From Pseudarthrobacter psychrotolerans (GTDB lineage: Bacteria > Actinomycetota > Actinomycetes > Actinomycetales > Micrococcaceae), in the NCBI RefSeq assembly GCF_009911795.1, contig NZ_CP047898.1, positions 2,232,001 to 2,296,000 of the forward strand: DNA of 64,000 nucleotides, read 5' to 3'. Below, one piece after another: positions 32,743 to 41,827 of this stretch; the first letter of the stretch is position 1; every line of letters begins with the position of its first letter. Position numbers and translations under genes: made by a program. Below the pieces are notes generated by a model that saw only the letters and a program-made list of their open reading frames with translations, made no database searches and was not told the origin of the DNA.

Positions 32743-34350
32743 CTACCGCGACGCCGTGGCTACCTCGTCGTCGTCGGCGGTGATGAGGATGTTACCTTCG
32801 GCGATCGATTCGGACAGGACGTCGTGTTCGACGGCGGTGGCCAACGGCTTCTCCTTAATGAAGAAGAGCACGACGGCGGCGATCACCGCCAGGGGCACCA
32901 TCCAGATGAAGATGGGGGTCAGTGCGTCGTTGTAGGAGGAGATGATCAGCTCCTTGATCTCCGTCGGCAGGTGGCTGACCAGGGCCGGGGTAAGGGAGTT
33001 CGATCCGCCAGGCGTGCCGCCGCCCGTTGCGGCGGCGGGCAGGCGCTCGGTGAGGAGCTGGGCCAGCCTGCTCGCGAACAGGCTTCCCACCACGGCCGAG
33101 CCGAGAGTGGCGCCGATTTGGCGGAAGAAGTTGTTGGACGCCGTGGCGGTGCCCACCTCACGCAGCGGGAAGGAGTTCTGCACAATGAGGACCAGGATCT
33201 GCATGCTCAGGCCCAGCCCCAGGCCCATCACGGCCAGGTAGGCGCAGATTTCCCACAGCGGGGATCCGGGCTTGAGGGTGGAGAGCAGCACCAGGGCCAC
33301 GGCCACCAGAACGGAGCCGGCGATAGGCATCCACTTGTACCGGCCGGTCTTGCTGACCATCTGGCCGGACACCACCGAGGCAACCAGCAGGGCGCCCATC
33401 ATGGGGATCATCAGCAGGCCGGATTCGGTGGCGTTGACGCTGAAGGCCATCTGGAGGTAGGTGGGGAGGTAGCCGATGGCGCCGAACATGGCCACGCCGA
33501 TCAGCAGGCCGGCGAAGGTGGAGAGGTTGAAGTTCAGGTCCTTGAACAGGTGCAGCGGGATGATGGGCTCGGCGGTGCGGCGCTCTACCAGGACGAATGC
33601 GACGGCGCTGATCACGGTGACGGCGATCAGGCCCAGGATGATCGGGTCGGACCATTCGTACTTGCTGCCGCCCCAGGTGGCGAAGAGCACCAGGCCGGTG
33701 GTGGCGATGGCCATCAGGAGCATTCCGCCGAGGTCCAGCTTGGGCCTTCCTGCGTGCTTGGGCAGCTTCAGGAAGAACGCCGCACCGGCGAGGGCCAGCA
33801 GGCCCAGGGGAATGTTGATCCAGAAGACCCAGCGCCAGCCGGGCCCTTCTGTGAACCAGCCGCCCAGCAGCGGTCCGGCCACGGAGGCGATGGCGAAGAC
33901 GCCGCCCATCATGCCCATGTACTTGCCGCGCTCGCGGGGCGGAACGACGTCGGCGATCACGGCCTGCGACAGGATCATCAGGCCGCCGCCGCCCAGGCCC
34001 TGGATGACACGGGCGGTGATGAGCACACCCATGTCGTTGGCCAGCGCGCCGATGACCGAGCCGATCATAAACAGGATGATGGCGGCGATCAACAGGGACT
34101 TGCGTCCCATCAGGTCACCGAGCTTGCCGTAGATGGGCATGCTGATGGTGGAGGTGAGGATGAACGCGGTGATGACCCACAGCATGTCGCTGACGCCGTG
34201 GAGTTCGCCCACGATGGTGGGCAGCGCGGTGCTGAGGACCGTCTGGTTCAGCGCCGAGAGGAGCATGGAGAGCATGAGGCCCACAAACAGCAGCACGATG
34301 TGCTGTTTTGCGGGGGCCTGCGCCGCCTCGGGGCCGGGGGCGTTGGTCAT
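32743..34350 (-). CDS. DHA2-family (14-TMS) multidrug efflux MFS transporter
   Basis: 535 aa. EmrB/QacA-type: LDxTVxNVALP-like ALNQTVLSTALP near the start, motif A GKLGDLMGRKSLLI, and motif C GPLLGGWFTEGPGWRWVFWINIPLG. Exports drugs by proton antiport. It overlaps the 3' end of its TetR regulator (ATGA), so the two are one operon. Confidence 0.93.
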   Translation of the reverse strand: MTNAPGPEAAQAPAKQHIVLLFVGLMLSMLLSALNQTVLSTALPTIVGELHGVSDMLWVITAFILTSTISMPIYGKLGDLMGRKSLLIAAIILFMIGSVIGALANDMGVLITARVIQGLGGGGLMILSQAVIADVVPPRERGKYMGMMGGVFAIASVAGPLLGGWFTEGPGWRWVFWINIPLGLLALAGAAFFLKLPKHAGRPKLDLGGMLLMAIATTGLVLFATWGGSKYEWSDPIILGLIAVTVISAVAFVLVERRTAEPIIPLHLFKDLNFNLSTFAGLLIGVAMFGAIGYLPTYLQMAFSVNATESGLLMIPMMGALLVASVVSGQMVSKTGRYKWMPIAGSVLVAVALVLLSTLKPGSPLWEICAYLAVMGLGLGLSMQILVLIVQNSFPLREVGTATASNNFFRQIGATLGSAVVGSLFASRLAQLLTERLPAAATGGGTPGGSNSLTPALVSHLPTEIKELIISSYNDALTPIFIWMVPLAVIAAVVLFFIKEKPLATAVEHDVLSESIAEGNILITADDDEVATASR

Positions 34351-34973
34351 GAGAGTTTCCTTTGTAAGTGGTGAAAAAGTGCAAGCGCGGGGGCCAGGTC
34401 CCCGGGAGTGAGCCCTGTGACGGGGTCGAAATCGGGGGATGTCGCCCTGAATTTGACGGGCACGGCGGCGAGCATAACCAGCATCCGCGCGGTCTCCTCC
34501 GGGCTGAAGCCTTCGGCGCGGCCGGACCAGGCAGGATCCTGCGCCAAGGCTTCAGTCACCGCCTCGCAGACAAGGGCTTCGGCTTTGACCATGTAGTCCA
34601 TCTGCCGGCGGAACAGGTTCGGGTGCCGCTGCAGCAGCTCACGACGGCGGACGGCGTCAGTATCACCGGTTGCGGACCGGGCTACGGCCACCAGCAGCAG
34701 GGACACCTGGCCGAGGAGATCGGCTGTGCCGGTGAGTTTCGCTGATTCGTCAGGATCCAGGACGGGCTCGCGAAGGCCCAGGACCGCGTCCTCTTTGGCG
34801 GGGAAATAGTTGAAGAACGTCCGCGGCGACACTCCGGCGCTCTCCGCAATGGCTTCCACCGTGGCCTGATCCACGCCGATCTGCTGGGCCAGCGACGCCG
34901 CGGCCTCGTGCAGGGCGGTCCAGGTCTCAACCTTTTTGCGCTCCCGGAGGGAGGGGGAAGGAGTTTCGGGCAT
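34347..34973 (-). CDS. TetR-family regulator of the DHA2 efflux gene
   Basis: 208 aa from ATG 34973; an upstream TTG is less likely. HTH VEAIAESAGVSPRTFFNYF at residues about 38-56. Regulatory domain unassigned. The stop overlaps the transporter start. Upstream lie two tandem TTGCA-N4-TGCA sites, the expected autoregulatory operator. Confidence 0.9.
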   Translation of the reverse strand: MPETPSPSLRERKKVETWTALHEAAASLAQQIGVDQATVEAIAESAGVSPRTFFNYFPAKEDAVLGLREPVLDPDESAKLTGTADLLGQVSLLLVAVARSATGDTDAVRRRELLQRHPNLFRRQMDYMVKAEALVCEAVTEALAQDPAWSGRAEGFSPEETARMLVMLAAVPVKFRATSPDFDPVTGLTPGDLAPALALFHHLQRKLS

Positions 34974-34983
34974 GGAAATATTT

Positions 34984-35016
34984 TTGCACAACTGCAGTTA
35001 TTGCACAACTGCAATT
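34984..35016 (-). promoter_or_regulatory. tandem operator of the TetR/DHA2 operon
   Basis: Two copies of TTGCACAACTGCA(G/A)TT, at 34984-34999 and 35001-35016, 17 bp apart. Each contains the inverted half-sites TTGCA-N4-TGCA. Tandem sites of this kind bind two TetR dimers. Confidence 0.7.
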
Positions 35017-35550
35017 TTGCAGGGATGCAGACCGGCCGCCCCCTCCACCACCCGCACAACGGCTGGGCGACGAAGCCCAGGACATCCCGGCGAACCTCGA
35101 CCGGCTAAGTTTCCAGGTGTTCGCGGTTCTGCGGTTCGACGGACTCTCCTTGCCGCGCCGAAGCGGAGCACTCGTCACAACGACCGACAAACTGGTGCGG
35201 GCAATTCATAAGTTCCAAGTCGTCCCCGGAAGTCAATCTGATTCGCATGGGATCCTGCGTTTCTGTCCACGCCGCGATGGGCGGGGCTCTAGTCGTTTCA
35301 ATAATGGCGCCGGCGGCGACCTTTGTGGGCACCAACCCTAAAATCCCGCTGGCACAATAAGTAAACCGAATGTGCCCGTGCCGTGCACGAGTAACCGGTA
35401 CTCAACTTTTTATCCACTACTACGGGCTCAGCGTGAAGGTGCCGCGGATTACTAATGAGGCAACGCGGGCCATTGTCCGCCAGGGAGGCAGACGGTAGCG
35501 TTGCTGGAACGGAGGGCCTTGTCTCTCATGACGAGCGTTAGGGCCAAGTA
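35017..35550. other. gap without convincing gene
   Basis: About 530 bases. Short frames on both strands lack start signals or family features. It contains an AGTA-N5-TACT palindrome at 35390-35402 followed by CAACTTT, matching the motif at 3835-3847. This may be the promoter region of the FemAB-like gene. No hairpin/T-run found. Confidence 0.5.
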
Positions 35551-36666
35551 ATGACTGACTTCTCCACCGTGAAGCCCGGCGAGACCGCAGCTCCCTTGGC
35601 CATGCGGGACATCCAGCCCGGACGCCTTGCCGGCGTGCAGTCATCCGGTGGGGTCCTCCGCGTCGTAGACGACGCCGAGTGGGACGCGCACATCGCCCGC
35701 TTGGGATCCACCGACACCTACAGTTGCGCTGCGTACCACCGGGCCTCCGCCCTGCTCGAGCCGGAGGGCACCCGGCCGATCCTCCTGGCTTTCGGCGACG
35801 AGGCCGGTGAAGTGGCGCTCCCGCTGCTGATGCGTCCCCTTCCGGACGGCGAAGGATGGGACGCCACCAGCGCATACGGCTATGGGGGCCCGGTAGGCCG
35901 GGGAGCCCCGGACCTGACCGCATTCGGTGCGGCTCTGGACGAGTGGGCTGGCGAGCACGGGGTCGTGTCCACGTTCCTCCGGCTAAACCCGCTGCTCGGC
36001 AACGGACGGCTCGTGCCGCCAATGGCCGAGTTAGTCGACGTCGCGTCCACCGTCCGCTGGGACCTGTCCCCCGGCCGGGACCTGCGGCAAGGCCTGCATT
36101 CCGACCAGCGCAGGTCGGTGCGTAAGGCCGAGCGCGCCGGCCTTACGATCACCGTGACACCCCGCCCGGCGGATCTGGAACAAGTCCGCGACCTGTACGC
36201 AGCCACGATGCTGCGCCAGCAGGCGGCGGACTTCTTCTACTTTCCCGGTACGTACTGGCAGTCGCTGCTCACCGACGACCCGCTGCTAATACCGCTATTG
36301 GTCGAGGGCCGACTGGAGGGTCGCCTCGTCAGCGCGCTGCTGTGCTTCGTGTCGGACCGCTGGCTGCACGCTCACGTCTCCGCCGGGGACGACATGGCGC
36401 GAGCGATCGGCGCCTCCGCCGCCTGCTACCTCGCGGCCGCGGAATGGGGGCAGGCGCATGCACTGACCGACTTCCACCTGGGCGGCGGGGTCGGCGGCAG
36501 CACCACCTCGCCGCTCTACGCTTTCAAGCAACGCTTCGACCCGGGCAGCCAGCCGGGCCGGTTCCAGGTCGCGAAGTTTGTCCACGACCGAAACCGCTAC
36601 CGGCACCTCGCCGGTACTGACGCGACCGACGGGTTCTTCCCTCCATGGCGCCGGCCGCAGGAGTAG
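35551..36666 (+). CDS. FemAB-like / GNAT-fold acyl- or peptidyltransferase
   Basis: 371 aa. Two GNAT-like halves as in FemAB/BioF2 (PF13480): GLHSDQRRSVRKAERAGLTI is the conserved central block and DFHLGGGVGGSTTSPLYAFKQRF the second. Family members transfer amino acids or acyl groups onto lipid- or sugar-linked precursors and occur in exopolysaccharide clusters. It lies 42 bp before the PRODH-like gene and next to the EPS locus, so they may act on the same precursor. Specific donor unknown. Confidence 0.8.
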   Translation: MTDFSTVKPGETAAPLAMRDIQPGRLAGVQSSGGVLRVVDDAEWDAHIARLGSTDTYSCAAYHRASALLEPEGTRPILLAFGDEAGEVALPLLMRPLPDGEGWDATSAYGYGGPVGRGAPDLTAFGAALDEWAGEHGVVSTFLRLNPLLGNGRLVPPMAELVDVASTVRWDLSPGRDLRQGLHSDQRRSVRKAERAGLTITVTPRPADLEQVRDLYAATMLRQQAADFFYFPGTYWQSLLTDDPLLIPLLVEGRLEGRLVSALLCFVSDRWLHAHVSAGDDMARAIGASAACYLAAAEWGQAHALTDFHLGGGVGGSTTSPLYAFKQRFDPGSQPGRFQVAKFVHDRNRYRHLAGTDATDGFFPPWRRPQE

Positions 36667-36708
36667 GCTGGCTTGCAGGTATTTCGAGCGTCGGAGGCGG
36701 AGGATCTC

Positions 36709-37788
36709 ATGTCCACTGAGGGGATGCAGGCCGGGCCGGCACGTCGCGCCATCTACAGTGCCGGCCTGCGGGTGCTGGGACCGGTTTACGCCCGGGCGGG
36801 GTCCGCGTACCTGGCCGGACGTGAACGAACCACGGCGCTCGCCGTAGCTGAACGCCTCCTGGCGTCGGGCTCGGAGGTGACACTAGGGTACTGGCCGCGC
36901 CAAGAGGAGTCGGCTGCGCACGTGGCTGCCGAGGAATGCGGCACCCTAGAAGCCTTGGGGGACCTCGGTGCATACGAGGATCGGACTGCTCTGTCCCTGA
37001 AGGCGGCGCGTCTCGGGTTCGATGCCGACGCCGTCCGCCAGCTAGCGAAGCTCGCCGTGGAACGGCACACGAGGCTCGTCTTCGACGCCCACTCGCCGGC
37101 CGAAGCCGACCGTACCCTGGAGTTGGCCCGGGTGGCTCGCGCCGAGGGGGCATCGACCGGGGTGGCCCTGCCCGCGCGCTGGGCACGCAGCGCCGACGAC
37201 GCAGTCATGGCCTCCGAGTGCGGTCTGTCGGTGCGGGTGGTCAAGGGCCAATGGCCGGACGACGTTCCAGGCCGCAGGCTGAACAGTGAGGCCGCACTGC
37301 GCTCGTCCTGTCTCAATCTGCTCGACCGGCTAGCCGGCCTCGGCGTGCGAACGGCCGTGGCGACCCACGACGTCGTCCTCCTGGAACAGGCGCTGCCGCG
37401 CCTCTCCGCCTGGGGCACACCGCCCGAGGTGGAGCTGCTGCTCGGCCTGCCCGTCCGGCGGGCGCTGACCACGGCTCGACGTGCGGGGGCGTCCACCCGG
37501 TTTTACGTCAGTTTCGGCCACCCGGGACTGCCATACCCGTTCCGGGCGGTCCTCCGGCGCCCCCGGCTGGCGTGGCTACTCACCCAGGGCGTCGTCCTCG
37601 GGGACGCAACCAAGCGATACAGCGGCACGGGGCCCTCAGGTGACGGGCTCCCGAGTGACCCCCGCTCGGGCGGAATTCCGCGTGGGAGGTCAGGCCTTCT
37701 GATTCATTACTTCTCCCTGAAGAAGGTGGTGCATGGCTTTCAGGCCGGCCTCCATGGACAGGTGGGCATCGTAATAACTTCGGGCTGA
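36709..37788 (+). CDS. proline-dehydrogenase-like (PRODH) TIM-barrel protein
   Basis: About 359 aa from ATG 36709, after a strong GGAGGCGGAGGA. It has the PRODH-barrel motifs: GVALPARWAR, VRVVKGQWPDD, AVATHDVVLLEQ, VELLLGLP and STRFYVSFGHPGLPYPF. True PutA/PRODH enzymes oxidise proline with FAD. Here the sequence is divergent and sits beside a FemAB-like gene, away from any P5C dehydrogenase. The last 33 codons overlap the convergent glycosyltransferase gene by 99 bp and look unlike the family, suggesting the original C-terminus was replaced at a recombination junction. Confidence 0.7.
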   Translation: MSTEGMQAGPARRAIYSAGLRVLGPVYARAGSAYLAGRERTTALAVAERLLASGSEVTLGYWPRQEESAAHVAAEECGTLEALGDLGAYEDRTALSLKAARLGFDADAVRQLAKLAVERHTRLVFDAHSPAEADRTLELARVARAEGASTGVALPARWARSADDAVMASECGLSVRVVKGQWPDDVPGRRLNSEAALRSSCLNLLDRLAGLGVRTAVATHDVVLLEQALPRLSAWGTPPEVELLLGLPVRRALTTARRAGASTRFYVSFGHPGLPYPFRAVLRRPRLAWLLTQGVVLGDATKRYSGTGPSGDGLPSDPRSGGIPRGRSGLLIHYFSLKKVVHGFQAGLHGQVGIVITSG

Positions 37789-38928
37789 CTCTGCCATCGC
37801 TTCCTGCTCAGGGCGACCGGCAGCAACTGCTTGGCGGCAAACCGCAGCTAAAGCTTGAGGATTCTCGGGCTCACTCACCCAACCAAAGTGACCTTCCAAG
37901 CACATCGCGGCCACATCGCCGAGGACCGTTGTAATAATGGGCACACCCGCCGCTAACGATGCGCCGACTTTTGAAGGGACAGTGCCTCGAAACAAAGGGC
38001 GATCCAGCAACGTGACCAGTTGGAAATCCGCAGCGGCATAGACAGCGCCCATTTCTGCGAGTGGGATCCTATCAATAAAGGAAATATTCTTTACGGACAG
38101 GGATTCCGCTAAATTCTTCACCTCATCCAGGGAGGCGCCGTCACCAACAATCGCAAAATCTATACCTGATTCATAGCCTAATGACGCAGCAGCCCTGACG
38201 ACGGTTTCGACGTCCTGCATCTTGCCAACATTTCCTGCATATGCAATCAACCAACGGTCCGGCGAAGATACGCGATTGCGGAATGCAGCAACATCGGCGG
38301 AGTCCGTTACTGGGCGCTCAACTGCCCAGTTATACACTAAAGAAACAGAGCCGGGCCGCGTTCCTCGACATTGAAGAGTCGACGCCATAGAAGGTGCGAT
38401 CGCTACAATGTGGGCAGCGTTCTTGTAGACGATCCTCAGCAGAACGTTGAGTACTGAATTTACGATCTTACGAAGGAATGCCGGTCTGATCATCCCCGAG
38501 TCGAGCACCGACTCAGGCCAGAGATCCTGAATGTGCAAAACATAAGGAATCCGATGCACCCATCGAAGGTACAGCACGCTCAAGCAAACGCTCATGGGGG
38601 TTGCATACACGTAGATGACGTGGCGGTCGCGAAACCAGCCAGCATGCAGCAAGGCCATGAAGGCGAAGGTCAGGAATGAAGCCATCCGGCGCAGTCCACT
38701 AGTGTCATGACTTACGTATTGCGGAACGCGGAGAGCGCGAAAGCCGTGGTTGACCTCTATCTGCTTCCAAGACTGTCGATACCCTGGATACACGGCGCCG
38801 GCAGGGTAGTTCGGAAATCCCGTCAAGACTTTCACGTCGTGACCGTTGTCACCGAGATACTGGGTGAGCGACGTGGGAATCTGAGCTGGCTCAGGGTGAA
38901 ACCACTGCGTTAAAATACCAATCTTCAT
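37690..38928 (-). CDS. WbuB/WcaI-type GT4 glycosyltransferase
   Basis: 412 aa. GT-B fold with MKIGILTQWFHPEPAQIPTS at the start, an IQDLWPESV mid-segment, and the GT4 donor site SKVGASLAAGVPII with conserved Glu in a EPENP context. Related proteins (WbuB) transfer L-FucNAc, which fits the FucNAc genes nearby. Last gene of a minus-strand run of six. Confidence 0.85.
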   Translation of the reverse strand: MKIGILTQWFHPEPAQIPTSLTQYLGDNGHDVKVLTGFPNYPAGAVYPGYRQSWKQIEVNHGFRALRVPQYVSHDTSGLRRMASFLTFAFMALLHAGWFRDRHVIYVYATPMSVCLSVLYLRWVHRIPYVLHIQDLWPESVLDSGMIRPAFLRKIVNSVLNVLLRIVYKNAAHIVAIAPSMASTLQCRGTRPGSVSLVYNWAVERPVTDSADVAAFRNRVSSPDRWLIAYAGNVGKMQDVETVVRAAASLGYESGIDFAIVGDGASLDEVKNLAESLSVKNISFIDRIPLAEMGAVYAAADFQLVTLLDRPLFRGTVPSKVGASLAAGVPIITTVLGDVAAMCLEGHFGWVSEPENPQALAAVCRQAVAAGRPEQEAMAESARSYYDAHLSMEAGLKAMHHLLQGEVMNQKA

Positions 38929-38974
38929 CGAGACCTCCTAGGACTTCCATGAGTGCGATTCCTGCCCCAGCCAA

Positions 38975-39616
38975 CTACACTTTTCCCCCCTCGGTAGAGC
39001 CGAAGTCATCAACCTCTGCAGGAGCCAGACTTTCGACTACGCCTTCGGCCCGAAGTACTTTGAAGAATGTGGCAATCAGTATTTTGAGGTCTACCAAAGG
39101 GCGTACATTGGAAACGTACTCCAAATCCTTCTCGATACGAAGACTCCATGGTGCCTCATTCCTGTAGGCTATCTGCGCCAATCCCGTGAGCCCCTGAGGC
39201 ACCAGCACTCGTCGAGATTGCTCGGTAGTGTATCGGGCGTAATGATCCGGTAGCGCTGGACGTGGCCCTACGAAGCTCATGTCTCCCCGAACTATGTTGA
39301 TCAGTTGAGGGAGTTCGTCCAGACTGTATGAACGCAATTTATCACCGAGCGGTGGCACCAAATTCAGTTCTGCGGGAATGCATCCGCCACCGATTTCTTC
39401 GGCATTGTTGACCATGGTGCGGAATTTTAGAATTGTGAAAACCCTACCGAACTGGCCGATTCGGTTTTGCCGAAACAAAATCGGCCTCCCCATGCGTACG
39501 GATATAAGTATCGCGATCAACCCGAAGAGTGGCGAGAGTGCAATCAGCAACAATCCCGCTACAACTTTATCGAGAAGTGCTCGTTTCTCCAGATACGCTT
39601 GACGGTGCTCATCCAT
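38975..39616 (-). CDS. PglC-like initiating sugar-phosphate transferase
   Basis: 213 aa. A single re-entrant membrane helix near the start (LLDKVVAGLLLIALSPLFGL) and the polyprenyl-phosphate sugar-phosphotransferase core: RQNRIGQFGRVFTILKFRTM, SLDELPQLINIVRGDMSFVGPRP. Transfers a sugar-phosphate to undecaprenyl phosphate, starting the repeat unit. The neighbouring dehydratase/aminotransferase pair suggests an acetamido-amino sugar as donor. Confidence 0.88.
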   Translation of the reverse strand: MDEHRQAYLEKRALLDKVVAGLLLIALSPLFGLIAILISVRMGRPILFRQNRIGQFGRVFTILKFRTMVNNAEEIGGGCIPAELNLVPPLGDKLRSYSLDELPQLINIVRGDMSFVGPRPALPDHYARYTTEQSRRVLVPQGLTGLAQIAYRNEAPWSLRIEKDLEYVSNVRPLVDLKILIATFFKVLRAEGVVESLAPAEVDDFGSTEGGKV

Positions 39617-39646
39617 CCTATATCTCCACCCTGGAATTGAAATAAA

Positions 39647-40744
39647 CTAAACTCTATCCGAGTACGTGTCGGAATTATTGGGATCAAAAATTTCGTTGGC
39701 CCAAAACATCGTATAAAGGTCCGACTCACCTAGATTTGTTATCTGGTGCGTCCATAGTGTTGGCATGTCTATTGCGACGGGCGCTGAGCCATCTACTGCA
39801 AAACGAAGAATGTCATCGCTGAACAGGCGGCGCATTGCTATCTCAGCGGTGCCAGAGAGCACAACGAACCTTTCCACCTTCCTGCGATGAAAATGCTGCC
39901 CGCGAGTAACGCCCGGGGCCGTCGTGGAAAAAGATGTTTGCCCCTCGCCGCCCTGGGAGCGACACACTTCGAAAAAGCTCCCACGGGCGTCTTCCCGCCG
40001 GTCTAAAGCAAATGGCAATTCCTGGGTTGGCTGCAAGCGAAAGGACCGATAGGTGTTGAACAATGCTAAATCAAAATTTGAGGTTATTGCCGGGATTTCG
40101 CCATTTCGGTACGTACTCGCGATTTCTTGAAGCTGGCACAGAACGGCTGAGACCGTCCGCGGAACGGTTAGAGATTCCATATCCTTCAGGGGAACACTGC
40201 CAAGGAGGACGTCAGCAGCATCCTGGGCATGCAGAAGTCCCAAGTCCTTATCATCTAGTATCTCGGGGACCTTTCCTGCATGGAGTAAATGGCAGAAGGT
40301 CGCCATAACCGAGTTATAGAACGGTCTGCTGTGCTCGCCGAACAGATTCGGGAGTAGAACATTGGTAAATCTCGTACCAACGGATTCAGCTGCTGCCTGC
40401 AAAACCTCCGCTGCTTCCGCCTTAGCCTGTCCGTAAACCGACGCGTTGCCGGCGTGAACGGAATTGGCGTAAACAAGCTCTGCCGGCGGCGAGGGAACGT
40501 GGCGCAACACATCGGCCAGCTGCGTTGCGAACTCCAGGTTCCCATCACGGACTTCCCCATCGGAGCCGCGGTTTACACCGGCAAGATGGATGAGGCGGTC
40601 GCTCCCGTCCACGGCAGCCATAGCCTCCTGCTGCTGGAATTCCGTTCCCACTCGGACCACCTCGAGCGAGTGACCTAAGCTGAGCGCCGCCGCGCGCGTA
40701 TGAAATCCAAGGAAACCGCCGGCGCCTGTCAGTGCGATCTTCAT
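39647..40744 (-). CDS. capF: UDP-sugar reductase/epimerase with cupin domain (CapF)
   Basis: 365 aa. An SDR domain begins ALTGAGGFLGFHTRA with YGQAKAEAAE as the Tyr-x3-Lys region. A C-terminal cupin carries GQHFHRRKVERFVVLSG, the zinc/His site. This two-domain build is diagnostic of CapF/FnlB in UDP-L-FucNAc synthesis (C3 epimerisation, then reduction). Its start overlaps the capE stop (ATGA). Confidence 0.9.
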   Translation of the reverse strand: MKIALTGAGGFLGFHTRAAALSLGHSLEVVRVGTEFQQQEAMAAVDGSDRLIHLAGVNRGSDGEVRDGNLEFATQLADVLRHVPSPPAELVYANSVHAGNASVYGQAKAEAAEVLQAAAESVGTRFTNVLLPNLFGEHSRPFYNSVMATFCHLLHAGKVPEILDDKDLGLLHAQDAADVLLGSVPLKDMESLTVPRTVSAVLCQLQEIASTYRNGEIPAITSNFDLALFNTYRSFRLQPTQELPFALDRREDARGSFFEVCRSQGGEGQTSFSTTAPGVTRGQHFHRRKVERFVVLSGTAEIAMRRLFSDDILRFAVDGSAPVAIDMPTLWTHQITNLGESDLYTMFWANEIFDPNNSDTYSDRV

Positions 40745-41796
40745 GAGAACGCGTCGATGCGGGCAGTCTTCCCTGCCAAGGCCAGTTCCCTTCGAACTTC
40801 AGGGAGTGTAAGCAGCAATTCTTCGATCTTCTCAACAGTCAACCGCTCAACGGTGTGAGAATCATAATCTGAATAGCACGCTTGGGCAATGTTACCGGAA
40901 TCAAAGTACACGCTGTAATTGAGGTCGCGATTGTCCGCCGGAACCTTGAAGTAGTCACCCATGTCCTGGGCCCGGGTCAGCTCTTCGCGAGTGGCCAGAG
41001 CTTCCGAGAGCTTTTCGGCATGACGCGTACCGATGACTACCACTTCTTTCTTTGAGCCAAAAAGATTTGCAATTGCTTGAGCCAGGTCAGCAATCGTGGA
41101 CGAGGGCGCTTTTTTGACAAACAGGTCACCTTGGTGCGCGTTCGTAAATGCAAATTCAACGAGGCTGACAGAATCCGCAAGTGACATCAGAAATCGAGTC
41201 ATTTCGGGATTGGTGACAGTCAAAGGCCTGCCGGCCTTGAGCTGGTCTATGAAAAGTGGAATTACCGAGCCGCGAGAATACATGACATTCCCGTAACGCA
41301 CGCAGGAGACGATGGTCTCTGCTCCAGGATTATTCAGTCCATGTGACTGGGCCACCTTTTCCATCATTGCTTTACTCATGCCCATGGCATTCACGGGGTA
41401 TACGGCCTTGTCGGTGCTCAGACACACCACCGATGAGATGCCATTTTTTTCCGCAGCACGGACCACATTCTCACTACCGACAATATTTGTTCGTACGGCT
41501 TCCATTGGGAAGAACTCACAGGACGGTACCTGCTTTAATGCTGCCGCATGGAATATATAGTCGGCATTTTTGGTGGCACGGTCCACGCTGTCGAAGTCAC
41601 GCACGTCGCCGACGTAGAACTTAAGGCGTGAATCTGGCAGTTCATGGCGCATGGCGTCTTGTTTAGCCTCATCACGACTTAAGACGCGAACCTGCTCCGC
41701 TCCAGTTTCAAGCAATTGCTTTGCAACAGTGTGGCCAAAAGAACCTGTTCCACCGGTAATTACTATTCGCTTGCCGACATACTTGGAGTCATCCAT
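40741..41796 (-). CDS. capE: UDP-GlcNAc 4,6-dehydratase/5-epimerase (CapE)
   Basis: 351 aa. NAD-binding VITGGTGSFGHTVAKQL and the modified catalytic site STDKAVYPVNAMGMSKAMMEK (Met-Lys pair in place of Tyr-Lys) characteristic of CapE/FlaA1-type enzymes. First step of UDP-L-FucNAc synthesis. Overlaps capF by four bases. Confidence 0.92.
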   Translation of the reverse strand: MDDSKYVGKRIVITGGTGSFGHTVAKQLLETGAEQVRVLSRDEAKQDAMRHELPDSRLKFYVGDVRDFDSVDRATKNADYIFHAAALKQVPSCEFFPMEAVRTNIVGSENVVRAAEKNGISSVVCLSTDKAVYPVNAMGMSKAMMEKVAQSHGLNNPGAETIVSCVRYGNVMYSRGSVIPLFIDQLKAGRPLTVTNPEMTRFLMSLADSVSLVEFAFTNAHQGDLFVKKAPSSTIADLAQAIANLFGSKKEVVVIGTRHAEKLSEALATREELTRAQDMGDYFKVPADNRDLNYSVYFDSGNIAQACYSDYDSHTVERLTVEKIEELLLTLPEVRRELALAGKTARIDAFS

Positions 41797-41827
41797 GATG
41801 GACCCTTCCGTTTTCGTTTTTCTTGAA

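Noticed and set aside
32731..34374. 547-codon plus-strand frame over the DHA2 transporter
   Set aside because: Gln/His/Gly-rich antisense shadow of a 14-span transporter.
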